Source: a virus. Taken from it: a stretch of DNA of 64,000 bases. A program made the translations under genes and the position numbers. The stretch spans positions 186,001 to 250,000 of the IMG/VR virus record IMGVR_UViG_3300027759_004177, one strand, 5' to 3'. This document shows, one piece after another, positions 13,538 through 21,445 of this stretch. The notes under the pieces are model-generated. The model had not been told where the DNA came from and searched no databases. It saw only the letters and a list, made by a program, of their open reading frames with translations. Each line of letters begins with the position of its first letter. The stretch's first letter is position 1.

Positions 13538-14725
13538 TTAAAATTTGTAGTGTACGTTACGACCTGAATCTTGGTATGCTGCTTCGCCTAGGTAGTAGAA
13601 GGGACTGATAAATCCCACAAAACCCACCGGGCGACCCATTTCATAATTGAAATACTTGGCATCTATCGAATCAGTTAATAATTTATGCCCGGCTTGCCAT
13701 GCCCGATAAGCATGAGTATCCTGAAAGTTTGTGTAAAACCAATAGTCCATTTCGTTATAAAAACTGTTGGTGGGCTTGCTGGTTTGGAACGTTGTAGGAT
13801 CGTAGTCGGGATAAATTAAGGGTTTAACAATGTGTTCGAATGTGGTACGTTGTGCAAAACTGTAGTTGGGCCAACGTACCAAGTGCTGTAGATATTTATT
13901 TGATTCTTGGTTGAACCAGTTTTTTATTGTGTGTGCTTGTTTGTTGACCAGGTCTGGCAAGTCTGGCGCCCAAAAGAAATACACATTGGCAATGTTGGTG
14001 TAGTGTTTGATGTCAGGGTTGGCAGCATTGGCCTGGATGTCCATGAAGTACAGGTACCACTTTGAATCCCGGATACAGACCTTGGGTTTGTCAACACCCC
14101 ATAACATACATATTCGCTTACCAGAGTCTAGCAATAGTTTATGTTCGTGTACTGCATCAACTGTGTGTTTGAACGGATGCCCGGGTTGGAAATAGTCTCT
14201 AGTTTTAAACACCCATGACTCATCATGTTCACTGGCCAGCATGTCCGCACTATAATCGTGTACTGTAATTTTGACTCTGGGATAGTTGGTAGCAATCCAT
14301 TCTAGTGTAGGTCTGGCAGCATACTCCCATTCACTCAGTGTGTTCTCCGGTTTGGTGTTGAATGGATCTGCTGATACATTCTTTTCACCTGTTTTGGGAT
14401 AACGAAATACCACTTCGTCTAACGGAATGTTATTGAGTAAAAACGCATACAATACTGTGTTGCCATCAGCACCGCCACTTAGTTCTAAACGAATGTAATC
14501 GTATTCATCTCTAATTTGCTGTGCCCGTTGCCGATACAACTGTTGTAGATCAGTTTCAGGTTCTGTTAGCCAATCATGTGCGTCAAATACTGTGCGGTTA
14601 AAATGCCACTCAGGAAAGACGTTGGTTTTTGTACCCGCAATTAGGGCTTCTACCTTGCTGTAGTATCGGGTATCTCCAACTTGGTAAAAGCCTAATTTAG
14701 GGTTTTGTTCAATAGTGTACTGCAT
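13538..14725 (-). CDS. PP-loop protein with altered motif SGGADG (paralogue B)
   Basis: 395 aa, paralogous over its whole length to 8166-9461. The PP-loop reads SGGADGNT where the paralogue has SGGSDSTT, so the second Ser that binds pyrophosphate is replaced by Gly. The surrounding NNIPLDEVVFRYPK segment is unchanged. The protein may be a non-catalytic partner, or have shifted chemistry. It lies between the TctC-type gene and ahpD on the minus strand. Both paralogues keep ICxLWGVDKPK near the middle and NEMDYWF near the C terminus, which could be substrate-binding segments. Confidence 0.72.
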   Translation of the reverse strand: MQYTIEQNPKLGFYQVGDTRYYSKVEALIAGTKTNVFPEWHFNRTVFDAHDWLTEPETDLQQLYRQRAQQIRDEYDYIRLELSGGADGNTVLYAFLLNNIPLDEVVFRYPKTGEKNVSADPFNTKPENTLSEWEYAARPTLEWIATNYPRVKITVHDYSADMLASEHDESWVFKTRDYFQPGHPFKHTVDAVHEHKLLLDSGKRICMLWGVDKPKVCIRDSKWYLYFMDIQANAANPDIKHYTNIANVYFFWAPDLPDLVNKQAHTIKNWFNQESNKYLQHLVRWPNYSFAQRTTFEHIVKPLIYPDYDPTTFQTSKPTNSFYNEMDYWFYTNFQDTHAYRAWQAGHKLLTDSIDAKYFNYEMGRPVGFVGFISPFYYLGEAAYQDSGRNVHYKF

Positions 14726-14736
14726 TAATTGTAGAA

Positions 14737-15243
14737 TTAACTGTTCAAAACTTTGGCAACACTATTCATAACACTAGCAATACGTCCGATGTCACGTAGG
14801 TTTTCTACTGTGTATCCTTCTTGCTTGAGTGTTTCATAGTGTGCTTTCACACAGAAGTGGCACTTGCCAACAATACTAGCTGCCAGGCTAAATGCTTCAA
14901 AGTTTGACTTGGTAGTTCCGCCATGACTAGCAATAGCGTTCATGCGTAACTGTGCTGGCAGGCCTTTAAGAGCAGGATCGTCAGCCATTTCAACATATGG
15001 ATACCACACATTGTTTTGTGCCATAATACTTGCGGCAGTCATTGCTGACTCTGCATGTACAGGTGCGTCTGCTAAAATCAAACTGACTAGTTTGCCGTTG
15101 CCTGTTGCGGCTAGTGCGGCTACAGCACAACCCATAGCCACATCCGCATCCAATGTGCTACGCACTAGAACAGCATCAAGATTTAACTTGGTGTCCTTTG
15201 CGTAGTCTGGCAACGCTTCTTTGACGGCGTCGTTGAAAGCCAT
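14737..15243 (-). CDS. ahpD: AhpD-like alkylhydroperoxidase
   Basis: 168 aa. The catalytic pattern E116...C128-x2-C131-x3-H135 has the same spacing as Mycobacterium AhpD (E118, C130, C133, H137). AhpD recycles AhpC, or acts as a weak peroxidase, through the CxxC dithiol. The gene directly follows ahpC (adjacent or overlapping start/stop at 15243), forming an ahpCD operon. Such a pair in a phage would protect the infected cell from peroxide. Length close to the family norm of about 175 aa. Confidence 0.88.
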   Translation of the reverse strand: MAFNDAVKEALPDYAKDTKLNLDAVLVRSTLDADVAMGCAVAALAATGNGKLVSLILADAPVHAESAMTAASIMAQNNVWYPYVEMADDPALKGLPAQLRMNAIASHGGTTKSNFEAFSLAASIVGKCHFCVKAHYETLKQEGYTVENLRDIGRIASVMNSVAKVLNS

Positions 15244-15782
15244 TATAGTGTTTCTCCGCCCACTGTACGATTACATGCACACAGTTCGCCAGTTTGTAAC
15301 GCATCTAATACACGCAATGTTTCTTCTGGTGAGCGACCAACATTCAAGTTGTTGACAGTAACGTGTTGAATTTCGTTGTTGGGATCAACAATAAATGTGG
15401 CACGAAGTGCGGCACCTGCTGGCGCATAAAATACACCAAGTTGCTCGATCAAGCTCAACTCACCACGCTGTGTGTCAGCAAACTGGGTGTGAGTAATTTT
15501 CTTCAAATCCGCATGTGCGTTTTGCCATGCTACCTTGCAGAACTCATTGTCTGTGCTACCTGTTAGCAGGACTGCATCACGATCTGCAAAGTCACCTGCT
15601 AGTTTATCGTATGCAACAATTTCTGTTGGGCATACGAATGTGAAGTCTTTTGGATAGTAAACAATTACTTTCCACTTGCCTTCAAATGATTTTTCTGTAA
15701 TATCAAAGAAAGCGTCTTCTGGTTGTCCTGGCCGGACGCCTGTTACTACAAAAGGATCTAATTTTTGACCTACTGTTTTCAT
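15243..15782 (-). CDS. ahpC: Peroxiredoxin AhpC
   Basis: 179 aa. Peroxidatic C51 in FTFVCPTEI; C-terminal resolving cysteines C168 and C170 in GELCAC, as in the mycobacterial-type AhpC that works with AhpD rather than AhpF. It reduces H2O2, organic peroxides and peroxynitrite in the cytoplasm. The start has a strong AAAGGAG site. tRNA-Leu and tRNA-Ile2 lie just upstream on the same strand, under a sigma-70-like promoter at 15997, so early co-expression is likely. Confidence 0.95.
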   Translation of the reverse strand: MKTVGQKLDPFVVTGVRPGQPEDAFFDITEKSFEGKWKVIVYYPKDFTFVCPTEIVAYDKLAGDFADRDAVLLTGSTDNEFCKVAWQNAHADLKKITHTQFADTQRGELSLIEQLGVFYAPAGAALRATFIVDPNNEIQHVTVNNLNVGRSPEETLRVLDALQTGELCACNRTVGGETL

Positions 15783-15819
15783 GTGCTTCTCCTTTAAGTT
15801 AATATGAAATTATTTTGAT

Positions 15820-15904
15820 TGGTGCCCAGAAAGAGACTCGAACTCTTAAGCCTTGCGGCACTGGCTTCTAAGACCAGCGTGTATACCAATTCCACCATCT
15901 GGGC
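15820..15904 (-). tRNA. tRNA-Leu (UAG)
   Basis: Class II tRNA. Acceptor GCCCAGA/TCTGGGC, anticodon loop CTTAGAA (UAG), long variable arm with GC-rich stem, A73 and CCA encoded. Confidence 0.92.
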
Positions 15905-15910
15905 AATACT

Positions 15911-15987
15911 TGGTGGGCCTTGTCAGATTTGAACTGACCACCCAACGATTATGAGTCGTTTGCTCTAACCTAATGAGCTAAAGGCCC
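15911..15987 (-). tRNA. tRNA-Ile2 (CAU) or Met
   Basis: Acceptor GGGCCTT/AAGGCCC, A73, CCA encoded, anticodon CAU. The D-arm and the anticodon arm (CGA-CTCATAA-TCG) follow bacterial tRNA-Ile2, whose C34 is converted to lysidine by TilS to read AUA. Elongator Met is the alternative. Confidence 0.88.
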
Positions 15988-15996
15988 TATGCTCGT

Positions 15997-16025
15997 ATTA
16001 TATACTAATTGTGTTTAAAGGTCAA
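15997..16025 (-). promoter_or_regulatory. Sigma-70-like promoter of tRNA-Ile2/Leu and ahpCD
   Basis: Minus strand TTGACC (16020-16025), 17-bp spacer, TATAAT (15997-16002). The predicted start falls at the first base of tRNA-Ile2. It uses the same TTGACC-17-TATAAT form as the promoters at 10749 and 49231. Confidence 0.75.
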
Positions 16026-16030
16026 ACGAT

Positions 16031-17761
16031 TTAACGGCGCGGTCTGACCGGTTGTGCAGCAGTTCTACGTTGTCTTGGCGCAGGTGTTGTTGAATCAATT
16101 TCTGGTTCTTCTACGTCTGGCTCAATATCGGGAACAGCTGGTGTTGGCATTGCTGGTGCAACCGGTTCTGGTGTTGCCTTAGCGGGTATTTTTGTTGGAG
16201 CAACTTTTTGTTGCGGTGCTGGTGTGGCTTGAACTTGTGGCGTTTCTAATTTTTGAACATCAGCAAGATCTTTTAAAAGACCACCGATTTCAACTACGTT
16301 TCTAGCTGCACCATCTTGCAAATAAGAACGCATTTGTACAAACATACTTTTATCATTGTTGACTCGTTTGGCTTTTTGATCTTTTGGATAGCCATAAACT
16401 AATAATTTATAATTGGTTTTTTCTACATCAAGCACAGGAACTAGATCATAGGACTCTAATGCTTTGTATAACTCTGTACCAAATTGTAATTCTGTATAGG
16501 CTTTTTTTGCACTGGGGCTAATAACTACAACTCTGATATCCTCACCCAAGGTAGCATGGTGCACAACTCCTTTGGTGACTTCTGTTACAAAGTCGTACTC
16601 GCTCTTGGTATTATCGCCTTTGAGGCGACGATTAATTTCCTTATATACCCAAGTATAAACAGCTTTAAGTGCTGTATAGTTATAATTCATTGCTGTTTGG
16701 ATTACTGCCGAGCGTTCAGCTTGAGACATTTTAACATATTCTGGGTTTGGTTGAGTCTTGTCTGCTTTGCCATCTGGGCCGGGTAGGTATTGTGTTGGAG
16801 GAGCTTTTTTAAATTTTTTACGGAACTCGTCCGGCAAATCAAAATTAACTACACTTCTAAAGAATTTATCAACGTGATCAAATTCGTATCCACTTACTGC
16901 ACCAATATGTTTTACTGTTGCGGTTTTAATACTTAACAGTCGTTCTTTCTTTCCACCAAGAGCGATCCATAAATCTGCCTTGGTACTGTGTTGAGCTTCA
17001 GCCGTAGCGCCATCGGCAGTGACTTCAATGACATCGTTTGCATTTGCCTGTCGTATTTTTTCTATGGCGGTAAAAACATTCGACGAATCGTTTACATAAG
17101 TTGCACAATCTTCGTACAACCTGTATATTTCAGTTGAGTTTTCAAATTTAATAAACTCTTGAGGTTGTTTAGCCGACATCTCTAATGCACGATAATCATT
17201 GCGACTTAAAACAATACGTAATTGTAATTTTTTACCAAATGATTTTGTAAGATAGTTACCTTCTGTTATTTTTTGCACAGTTTTAAATACATCCTGGCCT
17301 TGCAACTGTTTAGTGGGATTTTCAAATTTGGTAATGACCGCACAACTCATAATACCTTCTGCAACGTTACCTTTGTTCCACCATTTACTATTTGATTCTT
17401 CGCCTTCGGCACCAATTTTTTGTTTTATATCTTTGGTTTTTTCAATTTGATTTAATTTATATGCGTCACCAGCGGAATCTATCATGCGGAATGCTTGCAT
17501 TTGAGATATTTGGTTCGGCGTTGCTGTTTCTTTTGGATCTGTGCCGGTTGGGTTCCAAATATTTTCTAGTTGTTTGGCAACAGGGGCAGGAAATGTTACA
17601 TCAATAATCTCATCGGGGATACCTTTACCTTTTTTAATTCTCAAGGTAACTGGCTGTTTATTTTTAATAAGATTGATTAGGTTCCGCCAATAATTAGGAT
17701 TTCGTGATTCAAAATTTTCTAAATTTATTGCGGCTTCGGGTAAAATTTGTTTGTATCTCAT
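16031..17761 (-). CDS. Large hypothetical protein, possible restriction-endonuclease-like fold
   Basis: 576 aa from the ATG at 17761, which has a late-type ATAAATA 7 nt upstream; an earlier start would lie in or before that promoter. The central STKADLWIALGGKKERLLSIKT resembles a PD-(D/E)xK core (Asp followed by a strand ending in x-x-K), but the match is loose. The last about 80 residues are Pro/Ala-rich and disordered (repeated TPxPxP), ending in a basic PRQRR...RPRR tail. The N terminus MRYKQILPE is the type common in virion-associated proteins of marine T4-like phages. Could be a packaged nuclease or DNA-binding virion protein (inference). Confidence 0.65.
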   Translation of the reverse strand: MRYKQILPEAAINLENFESRNPNYWRNLINLIKNKQPVTLRIKKGKGIPDEIIDVTFPAPVAKQLENIWNPTGTDPKETATPNQISQMQAFRMIDSAGDAYKLNQIEKTKDIKQKIGAEGEESNSKWWNKGNVAEGIMSCAVITKFENPTKQLQGQDVFKTVQKITEGNYLTKSFGKKLQLRIVLSRNDYRALEMSAKQPQEFIKFENSTEIYRLYEDCATYVNDSSNVFTAIEKIRQANANDVIEVTADGATAEAQHSTKADLWIALGGKKERLLSIKTATVKHIGAVSGYEFDHVDKFFRSVVNFDLPDEFRKKFKKAPPTQYLPGPDGKADKTQPNPEYVKMSQAERSAVIQTAMNYNYTALKAVYTWVYKEINRRLKGDNTKSEYDFVTEVTKGVVHHATLGEDIRVVVISPSAKKAYTELQFGTELYKALESYDLVPVLDVEKTNYKLLVYGYPKDQKAKRVNNDKSMFVQMRSYLQDGAARNVVEIGGLLKDLADVQKLETPQVQATPAPQQKVAPTKIPAKATPEPVAPAMPTPAVPDIEPDVEEPEIDSTTPAPRQRRTAAQPVRPRR

Positions 17762-17768
17762 AGTGTAG

Positions 17769-17775
17769 TATTTAT
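17769..17775 (-). promoter_or_regulatory. Late-type promoter element ATAAATA, 7 nt from ATG
   Basis: Reverse strand ATAAATA lies just inside the 3' end of the nucleotidyltransferase-cupin gene, 7 nt before ATG 17761. No Shine-Dalgarno; predicted leader about 2 nt. Confidence 0.6.
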
Positions 17776-18530
17776 CTACGCTCGATATCTTGTTCCACAC
17801 AGGCTGTGCCGTACTGTATTTCCACCAGTTTGCAAGGCTCTTTAAATGGATTTGTTAGCTGGTGCCATTCGCCGACTCCCACCCTATAGGTATCGTGTGT
17901 ATGTAGATGTTTAGGTGGTAATGAATATCCATTTTCCATAGCAGAATTTACTACAGCTTGTCCACTGGTAACTAACCAATATTCTGCACGTAGCTGATGG
18001 CGTTGCATACTTAGGCTTTGCCCCGGCTCTACTGTGAGTTCCTTGACTTTGGTGCCTGCAACTTCGTGTAGCACACGATAATATCCCCAAGGACGCTGGG
18101 TTTTAGGTGCTTTCCACTCCTCAAGGATCCAACTACTGCTGTTGGCTTTGTTTTCGCCACCAACACCAAATGCAAATTCAATGTTGGTATCTTGCACATC
18201 CATCTCAGGGATATTATCTTTTGTTCTATCGCCACCATTGGCAAAAACCAGAGTTGCTGCAGGATAGTGTGCTCTGACCTGTTGGATAAAATGTCGAGCT
18301 GATCCATCTTCATCATCAAAGGTGTAAACTTCATCTATCATGGCAAGATTGTTGACAACGCACAAGCGTTCGTTCCAAGGCATAAATGCACGGCCCTTCT
18401 TGCGTTCTAGCCATTCGTCGCTGTTTAGGCCAACAATTAATAGGTCGCCTAGAGATCGGGCTGCTTTGAAATAAGCGATATGTCCAGAGTGTACAGGATC
18501 AAACCCGCCGGTTGCCATTACTATTTTCAT
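17772..18530 (-). CDS. Nucleotidyltransferase-cupin fusion (sugar nucleotide enzyme)
   Basis: 252 aa, two domains. Residues 1-140 are a cytidylyltransferase-like domain with GGFDPVHSGH (HxGH at H14-H17), as in HldE/TagD/PPAT. Residues about 145-252 match the type II mannose-6-phosphate isomerase cupin found at the C terminus of ManC: RPWGYY, HxLRAEYWLV, HLHTHDTYRV, WHQLTNP and the end ..EQDIER. The fusion suggests synthesis of an activated sugar, perhaps for the glycosyltransferase-like proteins of the window. Substrate uncertain because the fusion partners are normally in different pathways. It overlaps the methyltransferase gene at 18530. Confidence 0.82.
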   Translation of the reverse strand: MKIVMATGGFDPVHSGHIAYFKAARSLGDLLIVGLNSDEWLERKKGRAFMPWNERLCVVNNLAMIDEVYTFDDEDGSARHFIQQVRAHYPAATLVFANGGDRTKDNIPEMDVQDTNIEFAFGVGGENKANSSSWILEEWKAPKTQRPWGYYRVLHEVAGTKVKELTVEPGQSLSMQRHQLRAEYWLVTSGQAVVNSAMENGYSLPPKHLHTHDTYRVGVGEWHQLTNPFKEPCKLVEIQYGTACVEQDIERR

Positions 18531-19285
18531 CAGTCTGTGATCTTGTAGTAGTCTTTGTCTAGCCAGGTCACAACTAAATCTTCCAGTCTAGCATAGCCGT
18601 GCTGGCTTACGCTGTTGATTAAGCTGTCGTTGATGAGATTGCGTTCAGCCAAATCGTACCAGGTGGCCTGTTGTGTCAAGGACTCGTGGCCGCTGGCATA
18701 TACTGCTGCATACAACCAAGGCGTGCCACGTTTACGATAAAAATATGCATCTCTGCAATCAAATCCCGAGATGGCCAACATGTAAATTAGATTTAAAATA
18801 TTGTAATTGTAATATTGGTGACTATGTTGTTCAACCACTAAACTGCTGTTTTTCACATAGGTGCCCTGAGGTACTGTCAAGATCAGCATGCCATTTTCTT
18901 GCAAGGTTTCTTTCCATATCCGCAAACACTTGAATGGATCTAGAGCATATTGAAAACTATCGTGTGCCCAGATTAGATCCACTTGTCTGGGTACTACCCG
19001 TTCTTCGAAATTTCGCTCAATCGGTATCAAGTTTGGGTTACGGGCTAATATGTCAGGATCAATCTTGTTCAAATCTTGGTCTATGGCATATACTGTGTAA
19101 TTTCTAGGCTCGGCCGGTTCATCTCTGGTCATAAGGCTGGCCCACCATTCGGCATCAAGGCCGGCTCCACAACCCATGTCTGCTACACTGGTCAAACTAT
19201 CAAGAAAACTGTCGTAGCCGTACAACAAGTTTAATACTTCTAAACTGTGTTCGTGACTTAGGTAGGGATTTTTAAATAGACCCAT
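18530..19285 (-). CDS. SAM-dependent methyltransferase (class I)
   Basis: 251 aa. SAM-binding motif I VADMGCGAG at residues 34-42, acidic end of strand 2 in VYAIDQD, and motif IV-like DLIWAHDSFQY. Pattern fits Methyltransf_11/23 enzymes that act on small molecules or sugars. It overlaps the next gene (fusion protein) by one base and the preceding 84-aa gene by 14 bp, so it belongs to a tight operon with sugar-nucleotide and radical SAM genes. Substrate unknown. Confidence 0.82.
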   Translation of the reverse strand: MGLFKNPYLSHEHSLEVLNLLYGYDSFLDSLTSVADMGCGAGLDAEWWASLMTRDEPAEPRNYTVYAIDQDLNKIDPDILARNPNLIPIERNFEERVVPRQVDLIWAHDSFQYALDPFKCLRIWKETLQENGMLILTVPQGTYVKNSSLVVEQHSHQYYNYNILNLIYMLAISGFDCRDAYFYRKRGTPWLYAAVYASGHESLTQQATWYDLAERNLINDSLINSVSQHGYARLEDLVVTWLDKDYYKITD

Positions 19286-19526
19286 GTTGTAGAATTTCCA
19301 TCACCAATTTTTCTTTTAATTGCGTGAGTCTAAATTCCAATTGATGGCATGCTTCGGCTACTTCGGCATCTGTGCCCCAACCACGCTGTGTATTTAGATG
19401 GTATGCAAATTTTGCTACTGTGTCTTTTTCTAACTGTATATTTACAGCATCGTGCTTAGGTTTGGCTTGACAACAAAGTTCAAACTCTCGCAACAACTCA
19501 TCGGCACGTTGACGCCAATCCGTCAT
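19272..19526 (-). CDS. Hypothetical small protein
   Basis: 84 aa, mostly helical (many Glu, Leu, Lys), two adjacent Cys (FELCCQAKP). No family recognised. It overlaps the methyltransferase by 14 bp and the UvsY-like gene by 4 bp (ATGA), so it is translationally coupled within the recombination/radical SAM operon. Confidence 0.6.
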   Translation of the reverse strand: MTDWRQRADELLREFELCCQAKPKHDAVNIQLEKDTVAKFAYHLNTQRGWGTDAEVAEACHQLEFRLTQLKEKLVMEILQHGSI

Positions 19527-19978
19527 ACCACAATGTCTTCCATTCCGGCTGTGCGTAGTCTGACCACATGTCCCAACATGAAGTTCTTTGACTCAATGCC
19601 TTTCATGACGCCCAGCCAGCGATTGCGTAACAAGGCTACTTCATTGATAATAGTTTCCATGTCGACCACTTCATCCTCGGCTTCGGCATACTTTTCGGCA
19701 TCTCTTGATGTTAATGCTCTAGCATAGGCTTCTAAATACTTTTTATAATGACGTTGGCGGATTTTACGTAATTGTATGTTAAGAAATTCTAGCACAGCTT
19801 CAATCTCTTGCAGTTGATTAAATCTGTGTTCAGTCATGCCTGGCAAGTCGGACAACTCTTTTTCTACGCGACCACGTATTTTAATTTCTGTTTTGGCTGA
19901 CGTCATCTCGCCTTCGTAGTAGTCGATGAATTCAGGAATAACGCTTAGGTCAGCTACAATTCGATTATAAAACATCAA
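19523..19978 (-). CDS. uvsY: UvsY-like recombination mediator
   Basis: 151 aa. A highly charged helical protein with the UvsY arrangement. An N-terminal ELSDLPGMTEHRFNQL segment is followed by KKYLEAYARALTSRDAEKYAEAEDE, and then by LRNRWLGVMKGIESKNFMLG, which resembles the conserved C-terminal R-W-x3-GIE block. UvsY loads UvsX onto gp32-coated ssDNA. Location supports this: uvsX lies 2.6 kb downstream on the same strand and gp32 further on. T4 UvsY is 137 aa. Identification is by pattern, not by close identity. Confidence 0.55.
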   Translation of the reverse strand: MMFYNRIVADLSVIPEFIDYYEGEMTSAKTEIKIRGRVEKELSDLPGMTEHRFNQLQEIEAVLEFLNIQLRKIRQRHYKKYLEAYARALTSRDAEKYAEAEDEVVDMETIINEVALLRNRWLGVMKGIESKNFMLGHVVRLRTAGMEDIVV

Positions 19979-21212
19979 GGACTCCGGTTAGCCAAGGAAA
20001 AGTTTCACGCCAGTTGGTGTTGCGTCTACGATCAAGTTCGTCAAGATAAGTACGCAACTTGTTGATTTCGGTGGGATTTTTTTTGGTACTAGCAATTTGT
20101 TGTCTAACACCTTGCATATACTTACGTGCTTCCTGTTGTTGCCAAGTGTCTGCAGGCATAACTTCTAGCACCTGTGCAAAGTACGGATCTAGCAGTTCGG
20201 AATCAAAGATGTCTGGGTTCATGTAAGTGGGTGTGTTTGCGGTTATCAAATGATGCCCTATTTCTCTATGTGGTCTAAATGTGTTTATGTAATTGATCAA
20301 TGCTGGCATGGTAGGCACAGCCAATGCAGTGACCACTTGGTTTATGTTCAAAGTTATCCAACGTTGATTGACCAAATATTCAAAATTCTTTTTCCATTTT
20401 TCTAAATCCAAGCCCGATCTAATATACTCTTGTTCTGGACCCCAACAATCTATACTGGCAGTCACTTCAAAACGTTTGATCTTGCGTTCAGCAACCAAAT
20501 GTTTGATACGTTCTACATGCTCTTGCAATCGTTTATTATCGATCATCAAGTTACTTACTACATTAAATTCCAAATCTTTGTTACTATGATTATACAGGAA
20601 ATCCAAACAAGTGTCAAATTGTGCTTGATAAAATGGTTCTCCGCCCAACACATGAAATCTGCGTACAGTCAAATAATTATCGTCTAGCCAGGCCCATAAC
20701 TGTTCAGTCAGCAGGGCCTTGTCTGGATGCGGCCGATATTGGTTGTCAATTACAACACCGCCCAATTCAAATCTGCCGTGTTGATCATTTTCGTGTTTGA
20801 TGCGACTGCTAAACCCATCGTGGCAATATATACATCGTAGATTACAGGTATTGTCAAAATACACTTCTACAATTCTAGGGGTGACCATGATGGCCTCAGG
20901 ATCTGTGTCTAGTTCTGGCGGTGTTAGGTCTGGTATTGCCAGGTGTAGCATACGATCACTACTACCACCCGCACGTTCTATTTTTTCACAGTAATCGCAA
21001 CCACCTGAGGGCCATGCACCCAACAACATGGTTTGCCGATCTTGTAATTTTTTAGCAGTATTATGAAACTGATCAAACGATTCAGTTGATAGCGAACTTT
21101 TTTCTACTCTATGACAACTGTTGGTAGTTCCTTCGTACAAATAGATACTGCTCCAGGTCCATTTGAGCTGGCATGCAGTCGCTGTCTGTATTGGAAAATA
21201 CTTGTGTTGCAT
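19965..21212 (-). CDS. Radical SAM protein with N-terminal SPASM-like Cys domain
   Basis: 415 aa. CxxxCxxC at C123, C127, C130 (DNTCNLRCIYC), followed by GGEPFYQ for SAM binding. N-terminal cysteines C14, C33, C72 and C75 repeat the C...C...CxxC layout seen in the other four family members here, suggesting an auxiliary Fe-S cluster before the barrel. It overlaps the UvsY-like gene by 14 bp and touches the 77-aa acidic gene at 21212. Substrate unknown; a protein or nucleic acid partner of the recombination machinery is one possibility given the genomic position. Confidence 0.87.
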   Translation of the reverse strand: MQHKYFPIQTATACQLKWTWSSIYLYEGTTNSCHRVEKSSLSTESFDQFHNTAKKLQDRQTMLLGAWPSGGCDYCEKIERAGGSSDRMLHLAIPDLTPPELDTDPEAIMVTPRIVEVYFDNTCNLRCIYCHDGFSSRIKHENDQHGRFELGGVVIDNQYRPHPDKALLTEQLWAWLDDNYLTVRRFHVLGGEPFYQAQFDTCLDFLYNHSNKDLEFNVVSNLMIDNKRLQEHVERIKHLVAERKIKRFEVTASIDCWGPEQEYIRSGLDLEKWKKNFEYLVNQRWITLNINQVVTALAVPTMPALINYINTFRPHREIGHHLITANTPTYMNPDIFDSELLDPYFAQVLEVMPADTWQQQEARKYMQGVRQQIASTKKNPTEINKLRTYLDELDRRRNTNWRETFPWLTGVLDVL

Positions 21213-21445
21213 TACCAGTTGGAATCTTCGCCTTCGTCATCATCTTGTTCGTCATCGGCGGTGTATTCTTTGAGAGCTTTTTTCAAGGTGCTGTCTGTTG
21301 TACCAAACTCTTTAAGCTCTTGATCGCCCAACATATCAACCATGACACTCATTAGGTTATCGGCACACTCTTGACGATCCTTTGCAGGAACATACTGTTT
21401 CATAATGGTATATAGTTCGCTTAAAACTTCTGTATCGATGGTCAT
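21212..21445 (-). CDS. Small acidic protein between two radical SAM genes
   Basis: 77 aa with a strongly acidic C-terminal tail (DDEQDDDEGED). The N-terminal part LSELYTIMKQYVPAKDRQECADNLMSVMVDML looks like a helical bundle and resembles small conserved proteins of marine T4-like phages (recalled, not checked). It is sandwiched by overlaps between two radical SAM genes, upstream of a GAGG site. It could be a substrate or docking partner of those enzymes, or simply a conserved phage accessory protein. Confidence 0.65.
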   Translation of the reverse strand: MTIDTEVLSELYTIMKQYVPAKDRQECADNLMSVMVDMLGDQELKEFGTTDSTLKKALKEYTADDEQDDDEGEDSNW

